Shown here: piece by piece, positions 31,701 to 45,700 of the stretch
Layout: every line of letters begins with the position of its first letter
How positions within the stretch are numbered: the first letter of the stretch is position 1
DNA from: Cheilinus undulatus
Lineage: Eukaryota > Chordata > Actinopteri > Labriformes > Labridae
Reading direction: 5' to 3'
Assembly: GCF_018320785.1 (NCBI RefSeq)
Contig: NC_054877.1
Span: forward strand, 37,904,151-37,968,150
Length of the DNA: 64,000 nt
Notes under the pieces: generated by a model
Told to the model about the DNA's origin: nothing
Database searches by the model: none
The model's input: the letters and a program-made list of their open reading frames with translations, nothing else
Position numbers and translations under genes: made by a program

Positions 31701-33897
31701 AGGGAGGACTGACACAGAGAGGAGTGTTACTAAGAGATCTGGAGGCTGATGACTCTCAGTCTCTGTACATCCCTGAGGAAGCCGATTTTCTAGTCGCCAT
31801 CGCCACTGTTGAAGATCATGCTGCATTGAGGCATACGATAGATGGAGGCTGGTTCATTCAGTCTTTGTGTGAGCAGCTGAAGGAGGGCTGTGTCAGGTAA
31901 TGTACAAAATAAATATTAATTCATGTACAAATTTGGTGGCCATTGCCTCTACAGCCACTAGTGTTGCTGTGATGTTTACTACCTTTTTTAAGGTTGAGAG
32001 TCACATAAATGTCTAGTGTCTGTCAAGTCCTCAGTTAAGACTTGTTGATTTATCAGCAACTATAGATAAAATGAAAGGCAAAAACCCTGAAGGATCTCTG
32101 GCCGTACCGTGCTATGTAGAAGTATTTGTCCCCCTCCAGATTTTTATTTTTATTTTTTTGCATATTTTTCACACTTAGATACTTTTCTGATCATTGATCA
32201 AATTTTGATGTTAGACAAAGATAACCTAAGTAAACCCAAAATGCTGGTTTTAAAAGCTGATTTATTTTTATGGGCAAAGCCATGCAAACCTACCTGGCCC
32301 AGCGTAAGAAAGTAATTGCCGCCTAAACTTAGTCATTGGTTGTGCCACTCTCGGGGCAACAACTGCAAGCAGGCGTTAAGATACCTGGGAATGAGTCTTT
32401 CACATTGCTGTGGAGGAATTTTGGCCTACTTCTTCATGCAGAATTATTTTAATTAAGCCACATTTGGGGATTTTTGAGCATGAATGGCCTGTTAAAGACC
32501 ATGCCATAACATGTAAATTGGATTTCAGTCCAGACCTTGGCCACTCTAAAACTTTCATGTTATTATTATTATTTTTTTTTTTTCAAGCCATTTAGAGGTG
32601 GACTTGTTGGTGTGTTTCGGCTCATTGCACTGCTGCATAGCCCGAGGCATTCTCCTTTAGGATTTTTACAGCAAGTCCTTCAGTTCCTGAACCATCACAT
32701 TTCAACTACCATGTTTGACTGTTGGTATGTTCTTTTTATGAAATGCTGTTAGTTTTACACCAGATGTAACGGGGGTGCAAAACATACAAAAAGATCAACT
32801 TTGTCTTACCAGTCCACTGAATATTTCTCCAAAAGTCTTGGGATCATCAAGATGTTTCTTGGCAGATGTGAGATGAGCTTTTGTGTTGTTTTTGGTCAGC
32901 AGTGGTTTTGGCCTTGGAACTCTGGCATGGATGCCATATTTCCCAGTCTCGTTCTTATCGTTGAATCATGAACACTGACCATAACTGAGTCAAGTGAGGC
33001 CTGCAGGTCTTTAGATGTGTCTCTGAGTTCTTCTTTGAATTTCTGGATGAATCGTTGATGCGCTATTGGAGTAATTTTTGGTAGACCGGCCACAGTTCAG
33101 CACTGTTCCAAGTTTTCTTCATTGGTGGATAATGGCTGTAGATGTGGGTTGCTGGAGCCCCAAAGCCTTAGAAATTGATTTGTAACCTTTTCCAGACTGA
33201 TAGATGTCAGTGACTTTGTTTCTCATCTGTTCTTGATTTTTTTAGATCATGGCATGATTATGTGTTGGCTTTTGAGCCCACTTTTTAGCCTACTTCATTT
33301 TGTCAGACAGGTTGTGGTTTTTTTATTCAAAAGGTCTGGCAGTAATCAATCAAGAGTGTAACCAGTGAAACTGAACTCGGCTTTCAAAAAATGTGGTTGA
33401 TCATAGTTTACTTATGATTGAACACGGGGTGAATATGATTCAGGGGGAGTTTAGTGTACTACTTTCCATGTAACAGTAATATGTTGTTGTGGGTTTAATG
33501 TTAATGCTAGTTTTTGTCTAATGTTAGCTCGTGGGCTGTCAACTATGTTGTAACTTGAAGTAGAGTCAAATGTCAATCTGGATTTTAGTTCAGTTACATT
33601 TTCTGATGCTGACCAGTCAAGGAAAAGTAAAAGTTTTTGTAAAATGTTTGACTTTAAGCTTGGAAAAATGATGTGAGTTTTCTGACCTGATGATGACATG
33701 AAAGGGAAATGACTTCTAGTACCAATTTTTTTGTATTTGTGTATCTCAGGGGTGAAGACATCACCACTATCCTCCACCATGTGAATGATGAAGTGGGGCA
33801 GAGAGAAGGTTCCGTTCAACCTGGCAAAATAAAGCAGATGCCTGAAGTCAGATTCACCCTGAGGAAGAGACTTGTGTTGTCACCACATCACAACTGA
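28789..33897 (+). CDS. CARD-containing caspase-8-like initiator protease
   Basis: Five exons join in phase into about 391 aa: 28789-29128, 29245-29279, 31162-31267, 31350-31896 and 33750-33897. The first exon encodes a CARD (about residues 1-95; LILNKVHEKGLITKREYNNL, FLHLLQTDEDIKMTYPELK). The rest is a caspase domain closest to caspase-8: NSQPTGLCVIINNENF, catalytic His in FICCLLSHG, catalytic Cys in KVFLIQACQGG, an inter-subunit linker with a possible LEAD cleavage site, then EEADFLVAIATV, WFIQSLCEQL and C-terminal FTLRKRLVLSP. Teleosts are known to have a CARD-bearing caspase-8 paralogue; this fits. The ATG at 28789 follows an acceptor at 28780, so a 5' non-coding exon is expected, perhaps ending at 25946. 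The last intron holds a Tc1 relic. It should be active; its CARD partner is unknown. Confidence 0.85.
30030..30712. mobile_element. Inverted-repeat element containing a minisatellite
   Basis: The left arm tctgatgcagacctctatga and the right arm caccatagaggtctgcagtc are inverted copies; a second matching pair (gacctcga / tcgaggtc) lies farther in. Between them lies a ~100-bp tandem repeat. Target duplication not clear. It lies in the intron between the second and third CARD-caspase exons. Confidence 0.5.
30092..30500. repeat. Minisatellite, about four units of ~100 bp with telomere-like motifs
   Basis: Units begin with gggttttcctaagtttgtgg-like text near 30,095, 30,190, 30,292 and 30,392. Each contains ttatttttatttt, atccccatttgccttacc, and several ccctaac or ttaggg words ending cctaaccctaactctcttt. 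The telomere-like words are part of the unit, not a pure telomeric array. Confidence 0.75.
32105..33460 (-). mobile_element. Tc1-like transposon relic
   Basis: The minus strand resembles the copies at 41,589 and 60,866: AGLPKITP, TSKDLQASLDSVMVSVHDST and the words aaagtcttgggatcatcaagatgtttctt. The left terminus is near gctatgtagaagtatttgtccccct. Frames are broken, with a T-rich expansion at 32,570. It lies in the last intron of the CARD-caspase gene. Confidence 0.65.
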
Positions 33898-33899
33898 AA

Positions 33900-34740
33900 T
33901 GTGAACGTTTCATCCTTAACGCCATCAGGATATGTGATTAACTCAGAGATCAAATGTCTCTCAAGATTCTTTTATTTTCTTTTATCCAAAATTATCACTT
34001 TAAACCATACAGTTTTGTCTTATTTGAGATTTCATATTGGTATTTTACTTAGGTGGAGGTTTTTCCTTGAATGTACAGCCTTTTTTTACAATCCTCAATA
34101 TTTTATTTTTTAAAAACACAGAATCATTGTCTATGATATTGTACCAGATTCATGTAACAGAATATTTTTTTCTTGTAATGGTGAGTAACAATTGTTACAT
34201 GAACTTCTGTAAACTTTAATAGAATATTGTTGACATTTGTATGACACATAAGTAGCCACTACAGGACAGCAGGCTTGTTTTGTCCTTGACTGCCCTGTGA
34301 ATTAAAGTAGTGCTTTAAGTGGATTTCACTTTTAGTCACAATTTTTGTTCCACAATCATGAAAACAATTTAATGGTGATAAAACAATTACTGTGCCACAT
34401 GCCATGTTTTTCTCATTTTATCCTCAGCTTTAGTCATGTGGTAAATGTTTCAGTGTTTGTTGAGATTTTTATTTTGGCCATGAAAGTAATTCATTTTGTT
34501 TGTTTATTGTTACTCTACTTAATTTTTTCACATCTTTATGTATTTTCGTTTGTTTCTTGTTTTTTAAAGTATGAAGAGTATTTAAGCTCATAAATGCACC
34601 CAATGTACTGTAGGTGTTGTAAAATCAATGAGTAATCATGTTTAATAATGGTGATCTCATTAAAGTGTCCAAAAGTGAGTTGAAAGCATTGTTTAAATAA
34701 TTTTAATCTTAACTAAATAACTTCCATACTTTCATATAGA
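33900..34740. other. 3' flank of the CARD-caspase gene
   Basis: AT-rich DNA, presumably 3' UTR in its first part. Open frames here are short and without domains. No clear transposon termini. Confidence 0.35.
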
Positions 34741-34748
34741 TAATTAAA

Positions 34749-35124
34749 CAGAGGTGGAAGAATTGCAAGACTGTCATACTCAAGTAAAAGTTTTGCTACT
34801 TTGGTTTAGTCTACAAAAGTAAAAGTATGGGTCAATAATTCTACTCAAGTAAAGAGTACATCATTCAAACATCACTCAAAATACTAAGTAGCAACGTTTG
34901 ATATCCAACAGATTTGTACAATAAAATATGATCTGTCCTTAATGTGAAGGAACAAAAAACAAAAAAAGAATATAAATCTCCAGCCAGGTTGTTTATAATG
35001 ACTTGTTTTTAATTAAAATGCAGCAACTGTTTTTGGGATGTAATGGGGATTCAAGAAGTACACAAAAAAAAGGCTCAAAGTATTTTGAGGTAATTTGAGC
35101 AAATATAATTATTTTCCACCCCTG
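34749..35124. mobile_element. hAT MITE, 376 bp
   Basis: The termini cagaggtggaag and ttccacccctg are inverted repeats. The flanks are 8-bp duplications with one mismatch (taattaaa 34741-34748; taaataaa 35125-35132). The interior has the aagtaaaagt words usual for this fish family. Confidence 0.75.
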
Positions 35125-35249
35125 TAAATAAAAAAGAACTAGGCTACAACTTTGTGATAACTACTGTTCAGAATTTTTGCTTCAACTCAACAGTGAAAAC
35201 ACATTCACATCATTTCTTAATGGCTGATCGCATCAATTTAATGCAAGTA

Positions 35250-35700
35250 AATACTACATTTATTTATAAAGCACATTTAAAATAACATATTTTGACCAAG
35301 GTGCTGTAAAGGCAAAGACAAGAAGTGGGATAAAAGAGCACGCACAAAAAAGAAACAGAAAAATGTCATGAAAATGAGGTAAAACAGTGAGGAAATTTGA
35401 GAACAATTAAGAGCAAAGATAAAACCATAAAATATAACGATAAAAGATAAGATAAAGATAACCCAGATAAAATACAAAATGATGTTTTTTTTAAGTATTA
35501 AAAAAAATGATTTCATTTATTGAGGGAAGAAGTCATCCAAACCTATTTTGACCCAGTCTTCTCTGCAGAATCATTTTATTCAGCCACATTAGAGTTTGTT
35601 TTTTATTATTATTAGCATGAACTGCTTGTTTAAGGTCATGCCACAGCATCTCGATCAGATTTAAGTCTGGACTTTGACCAGAACCTTTGTCTCTTCCTCT
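35250..35700. mobile_element. LINE-like tail and Tc1 relic fragment
   Basis: At 35,255-35,330, tttatttataaagcacattt and accaaggtgctgtaaag resemble an L2-type LINE tail. From 35,480 to about 35,700, attgagggaagaagtcatcc and catgccacagcatctcgatc are pieces of a Tc1 relic of the 32,105 type. Confidence 0.4.
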
Positions 35701-36080
35701 TTTTTAAAAACAGGGTTATGATAGTTTCTGATTTTTCATTGGTTCATTTTTTTGTTGCCTTTTGTTTTAAATTTTAGTTTAGTTTTGAAAATGTATTTCC
35801 GGCTAGTTTGTTAGTTTATTTTTTTATTTAGCAAAAATGCTTTGTTTTGGTTTAGTTTATATTAGTTTTGGATTTTGGCATAATGGGATACCTGTCAGGG
35901 ATTAGACTTAAAAGGGCTGTTCACTTCTCATTTTATCTATCAAATCAAAACTTGAAATTATCACTGTGGGAAGTCTTTTTCAATGAATTATGCAATTTTA
36001 GTCTCTCCAGGCTTGGCTGTACATGTCAGTTAGTATGCTGCTGTCAAAGACTAAAACTAAGGAGATTTTGTCTATAATTA
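35700..36080. repeat. Dispersed repeat, copy 1 of 2
   Basis: Runs of ttttagtttagttttg lead to agtatgctgctgtcaaagac and ctattttttagg. A related copy with agtatgcttttgccgaagac lies at 57,960-58,200 in a catip intron. Class unknown. Confidence 0.4.
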
Positions 36081-37479
36081 TATTCTATTTTTTAGGCATC
36101 AACAGGTAACAAATCCCACACAGAATCTAGTGATTCTGCTTTGCTGTGATAAGCTGATCCAAAAAATAAGCTTTTCAAATGATGACTGTTAATTTCTCCT
36201 AAATTGTAAAATCATAATAAAGTCAAATAAATTTTTATTCCAATGGCTCCTTTAAAATTACACTAGCTCAGTATTGTATCATTATAATGGATATATTTAC
36301 TTAATTATTTTGTGATGAAAGCTGCTTTTATCATATCCTGATCATTTTCTGGTGATCTATAAAATAAAACATGCTGATCACTGTGATAGGGCAGACCTTG
36401 ACATGGCCTGCTGTATGCCCACATGAAGACTAAATCTATGACTGTTGTGCTTTTACAACCCTGAGGAAAACAGATAAATAGGTCAAGATTTCTTAAACAC
36501 CATAATTACTTTATCCTTAGAAAATAAAGTACATAATAATGATGTGTATGAGATGCACCAAAACTCACTGTTCTGAGAAAGGCCGTTTAGAGCTCTTCTG
36601 GTGCTTGAGCTATAGCAGCCGTTTTCAAAGTGCGAGGCGGACCTCCCCTGGGGGGTGCCGCAGGACTTCAGGGGAGGCATGGAATCATGAACCAGAATAA
36701 AAGGTGATTTGCTTTATCAAGCTAACTTCTACTGTGTGGAGGGCTAAATGGATAGATTTATAGTTACTACAGAGACTATGAGAGTCAACTACTAAGTTAG
36801 CATTTTCCTGCATTGGTCCTGAAGATGCTTAACAGCCACAGTGTGTAATTTGCAAAGATGTACTTAAGCTAATGACAGCATAAGGCTGTGCAAACCGTGG
36901 TGTCATATTGAGACAAAGCACTAAGTCTAGTGACCAAAACCAGGGGAATTTTTTGACAGGAAGAGAAAGGACTTCGGTCACTGAAGGTACCTGAGACATT
37001 TAGTGCAGTAAAGACAGTCTCTGCAAGTGCTGGATGTTTTTTGCATGAAAATGATCAAAATAGAGTACCAGGCAAGGCTGAAGGTGGAGGATGATCTGCA
37101 GTTATGTAAGCCTGCATCATCTGCATTGATGCAAACTCATAGTTCTCACTAAATTAGAGAGTAGGGCATAATAATTAGGTAGTATTGGCAATAAGTTCAT
37201 TAAGAACGTGAACATTAAGGCATTATGTGGAAAAAATACAAGGATAAATTGTCGCTTTTGAAAACAACAAGCTGTGGTCATTACTGCACAACCATCATTA
37301 TTGTAGGCTGAGAGCTCAAACAAACTGCAGATTGTGAAATAATTATACAAAAACCCAGCTGAGCAGGGCCTGCACATATTAGACTTGGCTAAAAACGATG
37401 GAAATCAACAAGTTACTGTAAGCCATTTTCCCTCTGGGAGAGCCCCATGACTGACTGCATCTTATCTGCCAATGACTCA

Positions 37480-37480
<1 letters not shown>
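36080..37480. other. Intergenic DNA without recognised features
   Basis: AT-rich, no exons recognised on either strand. The open frames near 36,483-36,680 and 37,117-37,377 lack domains and splice context. Confidence 0.3.
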
Positions 37481-39075
<1,595 letters not shown>

Positions 39076-39762
39076 AGTAAAAGGTATGGATGTGTTAATG
39101 TAAAAAAGCTGATTTGACTCAGGGTCTGTGTTTGACCCAGGGTCTATGTTGGCCAGCCAGTTCTCATGCCAAGCCCTAATAAAATCTGTTTGATGCTGGG
39201 GTAAAATAAACGGTTATTTAACATTTTCACAAGGTAGACATTTTCCTCCAACATCATGTTCAGAGTAATCAGCTCCAAGGCGTCTAAAATATCTGCTGTT
39301 TAGTGTCTCAAGTCACATCAATGTAGATCTGACAAATTTTTTCTGCATTCCTCCTTATGGTTACCCGTTTTATGTTTCTGGCGTTGTTGTATTGCTGAAA
39401 AGTCCTCATACATGCTATAGTGATGCTGACCAGGAAACAGTCACCATAATCAAACAATCCTCCTCCTCCTCCTGTATGCTCTACCTCAGGCTCCACCTCA
39501 ACCAAATCAGACCATTTTGAGATGTCAGAGGGTATCCAACCCTGACGTCTCACTGAGAGATGTCCATGTCAAAAGAGAATCTAGATAATTCTACATGTCC
39601 TCAAATAATTCAGAAAACATCAGGAATTCATGAGTGAAAGGGGCTGTACATAGAGTTTAAACAGACACCCAAACAACTTGTACACAAGTTGTAGTAAACA
39701 AGGTTGATCTGTGAATCCTTCAACTTGGCACATCCGCAGAGTTGCTCCTGGTCGCAGTCAGC

Positions 39763-42700
39763 TCAAACATACTTGAGGACGAGCTTCCTGGTGAGGGTGT
39801 ACTTGGGCTCAGGCATTTGTTTATAGTTTAAAAAAACTCCCTTGCTGACCTCTCTGTTCACTCGTGTCAGCACAGAGAGGATATCATCCATTTCTGGGCT
39901 GCAAAGAAAACAGCAGAAAGACATTAAATTAGACACCTTGTTTCATGCTGGTGTTTATTTCAAGAAGATTACATACATCATTTAAGGAGGTGAGAGGTCT
40001 GCTGTGTTAGAGCTGATGTAGATCCTGATGTGTAACTGCAAATAAAGACTTGTTGATAATACTTTTACAGAATAGTCAATTTGAAATAACTGTGAGAAGT
40101 CAACCACTGTTACATGAATAACTGTTGTAAAAACTGGTCAACACTTTTAAATTCATAAAGGATTGTGACATAAGGCATTGAGTTCTCACACTTTACGAAA
40201 GGAGTTGTTGCGCCTGGTATCAAAGACTGACTTAGCTCACAAAACCTTTGGCTAAACTGTGGCTACAGATTTAAAAGGCTTGATTTTTAAGAGTGTACAG
40301 AGTCATCTCTCACCTCTCTGCTGATCTCTGAAGCTGCCTGCACAGCTCCTGGATGTAGATGGAGCCGTTTACAGTGTGTCTGAATGTCTTGCACTTGGGC
40401 ACGGTGGCCATACCCAGCAAGAAGTCAGCGTCCCAGGGCACTGTCTCCTCTCGCACACGACTAGGGCCTCCCAGGCAGACCAGCATCTGCCTGGAGGAAG
40501 ATGCTGTGTGCCCACAGATGTTGGTCTGCCTAGAGACAGATGCTGTTTGCCTGCAGATGCTGGTCTGCCTGGAGACAGATGCTGTGTACCTGTCCATCTG
40601 TTTTGGGGTGGGGGGAATTTGTACAGCACCTTCCTGGAAGCTGTTTCCCTGGTTCGCTTGGATAAAGAAGAGTTTGGGCTTCCCTATCAAGGTGGGGACA
40701 TTCCTGCTGGTGAAAGGCTGTGTAAGATCTTGGATTTCTACCTGCAGCTCATCAGTGCCAAAGACAACTCCCTGTTCTCCATGAGACAGCACACACACTA
40801 CCTGAGGAAAAAAAGGCCAACATATTTCAAGAAGGAAATTTATGGCTAAGGCTTAACAACAACATTAGTTATGCTGGCCAAAGACTACACCATTTTTAGG
40901 CCAGATTTGCCTCCCCCAATGATCATGGGGTGTATCCCAAGTGGAGGCTCATCACACATGATTGTTTGTCTGAATAACCTCCAAGTGTGGTGTCAACATA
41001 ATAATCTAACTGCTCCAAATCACGACGTATCCTTCCAGACCCAGATCAGGTTTGATACAGTTCTAGGTCTTGGAGGCCCTTTCATCTCAGAGAGATAGAA
41101 GAGCAGCTTTTTATATTAGTTTCTTGTTACAGGACCGTGAGAAAAGTGTTTGGCCTTTAGCTACTCTACTTTATGGTTTATATCTACATAATACAAGATT
41201 ATGGTGTTAAAACTCATGATGAATTTTAAAAGGGAAAAAAGAGAGGAGAGGGACTGTTGCTGCCTCTCTGAATAGTCAATCAACTGTTTAAATGACTGGT
41301 ATGGACACGAAAAAAAATCAAGACTGTTCCAAAACATGATGACTGGCACAACATAAGATCAAATTTCTTTTTTGATGTGCAGCATTTTTTGACTAAAAAA
41401 GCTGGATCAGTTCAACAGTTTTAATCCTGAAAATCATGGGGAAAGGCTATCCTGCTCCACCTAATAAAAGATAATCGGCTTTGTAGCATCTCTAAAGCCC
41501 ATTAAGGTCGATGTATAAACTTGCCTATTTAGCCCTTAATGAAAATGTGAGTTAATCAAGGTTTAAAATAATTCATCTGCACTTTATACAGTGCTGTGAA
41601 AATGTATTTGCCCACTTTCTGATTCCTGAGTTTTTTGCATATTCATCACACTTAAATATTTTGGATCATCAGACCAATTTTTATATGTCACAAAGACAAC
41701 CCAAGTAAATACATAATGCAGTGTCTGAATGGTTATTTAAATTTTTAAAGGGGGGGTCATATGCAAAAAAGTAATTGCCCCCTTGTTAAATCATGAGTTA
41801 ACTGTGATTAACCACAGTTGCATCTGGAAAACCTTCATGACTAAGCGTTTGGGAAAGGGCAGAGGCTTTGAAAAAAATTCGGAGGGTGACTGGATGAACG
41901 TTCTGTTCATCACATCTTTACGGGCCAATCAGAGCAACAAAATATGTGACGTAGCCGCAACTGAGGTGCCCATGCACAGCTACCAAGGAATAACATGAAC
42001 CATAGCGACTATAGGCATGTAAGTACATGACTTTGTTGTTTTTGAAAAGAAAACAACTCAATGCTGTTCTTTGTTCTTCTTTTAATGAAAAAAAGTTGTC
42101 AAGTCCTGATAAAACTGGCGCAAAGCTCTTCTGCCATAATTATCTATCTATTTATTTATTTATTTAATTTAACCTTTATTTAACCAGGAGAACAACCTCA
42201 TTGAGATTAAAAATCAGCAGCTCAGTCAAAGTTACAGACAAAAAAATGAGTAAACATACAAGTAAGTAAATTGCGCTGGCCTCTTGTTGCTGCTTGCTTG
42301 CTTACGTCACGACTCTGCTGCACCTGAAAGTACTGCCTCTCGTCGCTGATTGGTCCTGTCACTTTCTAACCGGCCCAAATGGTTCAGACGGGAGCTTTGC
42401 AAGATGGATTCGCCAGTGAGAAACAAGGAAACGGGCGTATCCATCTGCTTTTCAAGGTTACATCATGACACGAGCCAAAGAAATTCAAGAACAAATGAGA
42501 AACAAAGTGATTGAAATCAGTCTGGAAAAGGTTACTAAGCCATGTCCAAGGCTTTGGGACTCCAGTGAACCACAGTCAGAGCCATTATCCACAAATGGAG
42601 AAAACTTGGAACAGTGGTGAACCTTCCCAGGAGTGATCGGCCAACCAAAATTACTCCAAGAATGCAACAACAACTCATCCAGGAGGTCCCAAAACAACAT

Positions 42701-45700
42701 CCAAAGAACTGCAGGCTTCACTGACCCCAGTTAAAAAGCACATATTGTGCAAAAATCATTTTTTTAGACTTTTCTAACAAGTATCTTTGCACCTGGCTTG
42801 TCCACAACCCCCTCAAATACCAGAAAAATCCATTCCCTTACACCCTATCTTTCTCCACATTTCAGAAAATGTGTGCTGAAACAAGCCGTTCTCTGATTTT
42901 CCCCTCATGATTTCCCCACATGAAATCTTATAAACTTGTCTTAAAAGGGTAAAATATGTCCCCTCAGAGGTCATGACTCAACCGCAAGAAAGACACTGGG
43001 CAAAAATTGTATCATGGGAGAGCTCCAAGGCCAAAACCACTGCTGACAAAAAAGAGCACAAAGGCTCATCTCACATTTGCGAAGAAACATCTTGATAATG
43101 CTAAAGACTTTTGGAGAAATAATCTGTGGACTGACAAGACAAAAGCTGAACTTTTTGGAAGGTGTGCGGCCTGTTATGTCTGGCATAAAAATAATAGCAT
43201 TTGACAAAAGAACATCATGTGATTGTCTGGGGCTGCTTTGCTGCTTCAGGACCTTGACCATTTGCTGTGATTGATGGAACAATTAATTCTGCTGTCTACC
43301 AGAAAATCCTGAAGGCCAGCATCCAGCCATCAGTTTGTGCTCTCAAGTGCTCTTTGGTTACGCGGCAGGACAAGACCCGAAACATACCAGGAGGTCTACC
43401 TCTGAATGGCTCAAGGAAAACAAAATTCAGGTTTTAGAGTGGCCAAGTCAAAGTCTGGACCTAAATGCAACTGAGGTGTTTTGGGGGTGACTTTAAACGG
43501 GCAGTTCATGCTGGAAAACCCTCCAATATGGCTGCGTTAAAACAATTCTGTGAAGAAAAATGGGTCAACATTCCTCCACAGAAATGCGACTCATCACCAG
43601 TTATCACAAACACTTGATTTCAGTTATTGCTGCTAAGGGAGGCACAACCAGTTATTAGGTTCAGGGGGAATTACTTTTTCACATAGGGCCCGATAGATGT
43701 TGTTGTTTTGCCCCCTAAAAAAATTAAATAATCATTCGGACAATGCATTCTGTATTTACTTGGGTTGCCCATGTGAAATATAAAAATTGGTTTGATGATC
43801 TGAAACACTGAAGTGTGATAAATATGTAAAAACTCAGAAATCAGAGAGGGGGAAAATACTTTTTCACAGCACTGTAGGTACAAATATTACTTATTCATTC
43901 AACATAAAAACTGTCTTCCAGAAAACTAAATTAAATTTATGTATGAAAAAAGAGGAAATGGTTGATAGCCTGTGATAAATGTAAGCTTGTCTTGCACTGC
44001 TTTTCTGCCATTTAAGTTCCAGCGTTAACCTCTACTGTTAACTCACTGAGGGAGGCTGGAAGATGAGGTTTCTTGTTACTCACCAATTGCATTATTTTGT
44101 TATTCTAGTAATACATAATGTCTTTTTCACTATTCTGTTTATTCATAATTGTTGTCGAGGTAGTTAAATAAAAAAATAACCATATATGTGAAATGCTTAC
44201 CAAGCCATCATCCTCAGAAAAATCTCTCTTGCTCAGGTATTGCACCTCTTGTCTCATGGCGTCTGCTGTCAGGTTGCTATGAACCACCACAGTGAAGCCA
44301 AATCGGCTAAACAATTGGCACAGGGCCTCTGCATCACATAAGAAAGGGAGAAAAAAAAAGGTAAGAGTAACAGATTATTAACATTTTACAAAAAGATTGC
44401 AACATATTAGATGTTGGAGGCTGAAGTCTGTACGATTTTGGGTTTGGAGCTAGAGGCTCACCAGTTCATGTCCTGAGATATCAATGCACTTCTTTCATAA
44501 ATAAACAATATTGTTCTTATAAAGTGAAGTGAAAACCATTTTAACATAAGTCTGTGCATCACCATTTATCATCGTTTCACACTCAGGTAGCTTGCAGTGA
44601 GTCCACCTTAAATGGATGTAGCGTTATGGCTAATAATCAAACCTTAAAAGCAGCATACTGAAAGCACAGTGGCTGATAAGAGACAGTAGGAAAGGTGTAG
44701 TGTCTTACACCTCCTGCTTCCCAGTCGGTGCGTAGGTAGGTAAGAAGGAGGTAGGTAGGACTGGCCACAACATTTGGTATAAGGAAGGTAACTTATTTTT
44801 GATTATTTTCATAAATAACAACATTGACTTTAAATAATCAAACTGGCATTTAAAGAGCTGTTTGCTATTTTTGAGCAGGGCTTAGGTTATTTAGGAGATT
44901 TATGCAAAAAGGAGAAAAATATTAATCTGTTAAGTTATTATAGCAGTTTCATTTTGTTCTTAATGACTCAGGAAGATAGTAAATTAAAGACCCTGTAAAG
45001 TGAAATCCAAAAGTTGTGTCTTAACACTCTAGATATGTTGGAATATGGTTGCTCTAAACATGTGAAAACACTAAGAAATAAAGTTTTTCACCTCTTTCCT
45101 GGCAGGGTGTAATTTGGGCAGGGCAAATATGTGGGCTGGTGATGTCACAATTTGTTTCTGTTCACTGTGAGGTAAATTTGCCAAATCTATCAGCCACAGT
45201 GGTCTATGGATCATTTAAAGCAACATAGAGATTTAAGCCAGAAAGCAGACTTTGGCTGTTTTTGAATTGGCCTACTGCATACTCCTGCCACACGCAGTAT
45301 GCAGTATGTATTGTGCGTACTACGTTTGATTGTAGTATGCAGTATGACTGCCAGTCGGACGTTATTGTGCGGTATGCTTGGCCCGGTTTAGCCGGTTTCC
45401 GGTATACAGAAGTACGTCATTTAAGTACTGGTCAATATTAAACAACACTACAGTGTTTTCCATCAATTTACGTACAGAAAAAAATCTGGGAAGTGTTTTT
45501 ATTAGATTTTTCGGGATTTTTATAGCTGTTGGTTTTAGCTTAGCATGTATAGTGCAGTGAAACACACTTGACAGCACCTTTTCGGCCATTACGAGCCGTA
45601 ATGTTAAAACAAAAACAACAGTGACCTTATTAGAACTTGTTTCACTGTAGTACATGTTAAAAAGGTAAAGATAAAAGGTAATGGCACTTTTTTTAACCGT

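Noticed and set aside
40652-40654. Asn codon as a simple sequencing error
   Set aside because: AAC differs from TGC and TGT in at least two positions, and the surrounding eleven-exon frame is intact. An assembly error is still possible in principle.
40359-40849. Two plus-strand open frames of 141 and 157 codons
   Set aside because: They are antisense shadows of the caspase-like exon 40314-40801; their repeats are the reverse of the in-frame 39-bp repeat.
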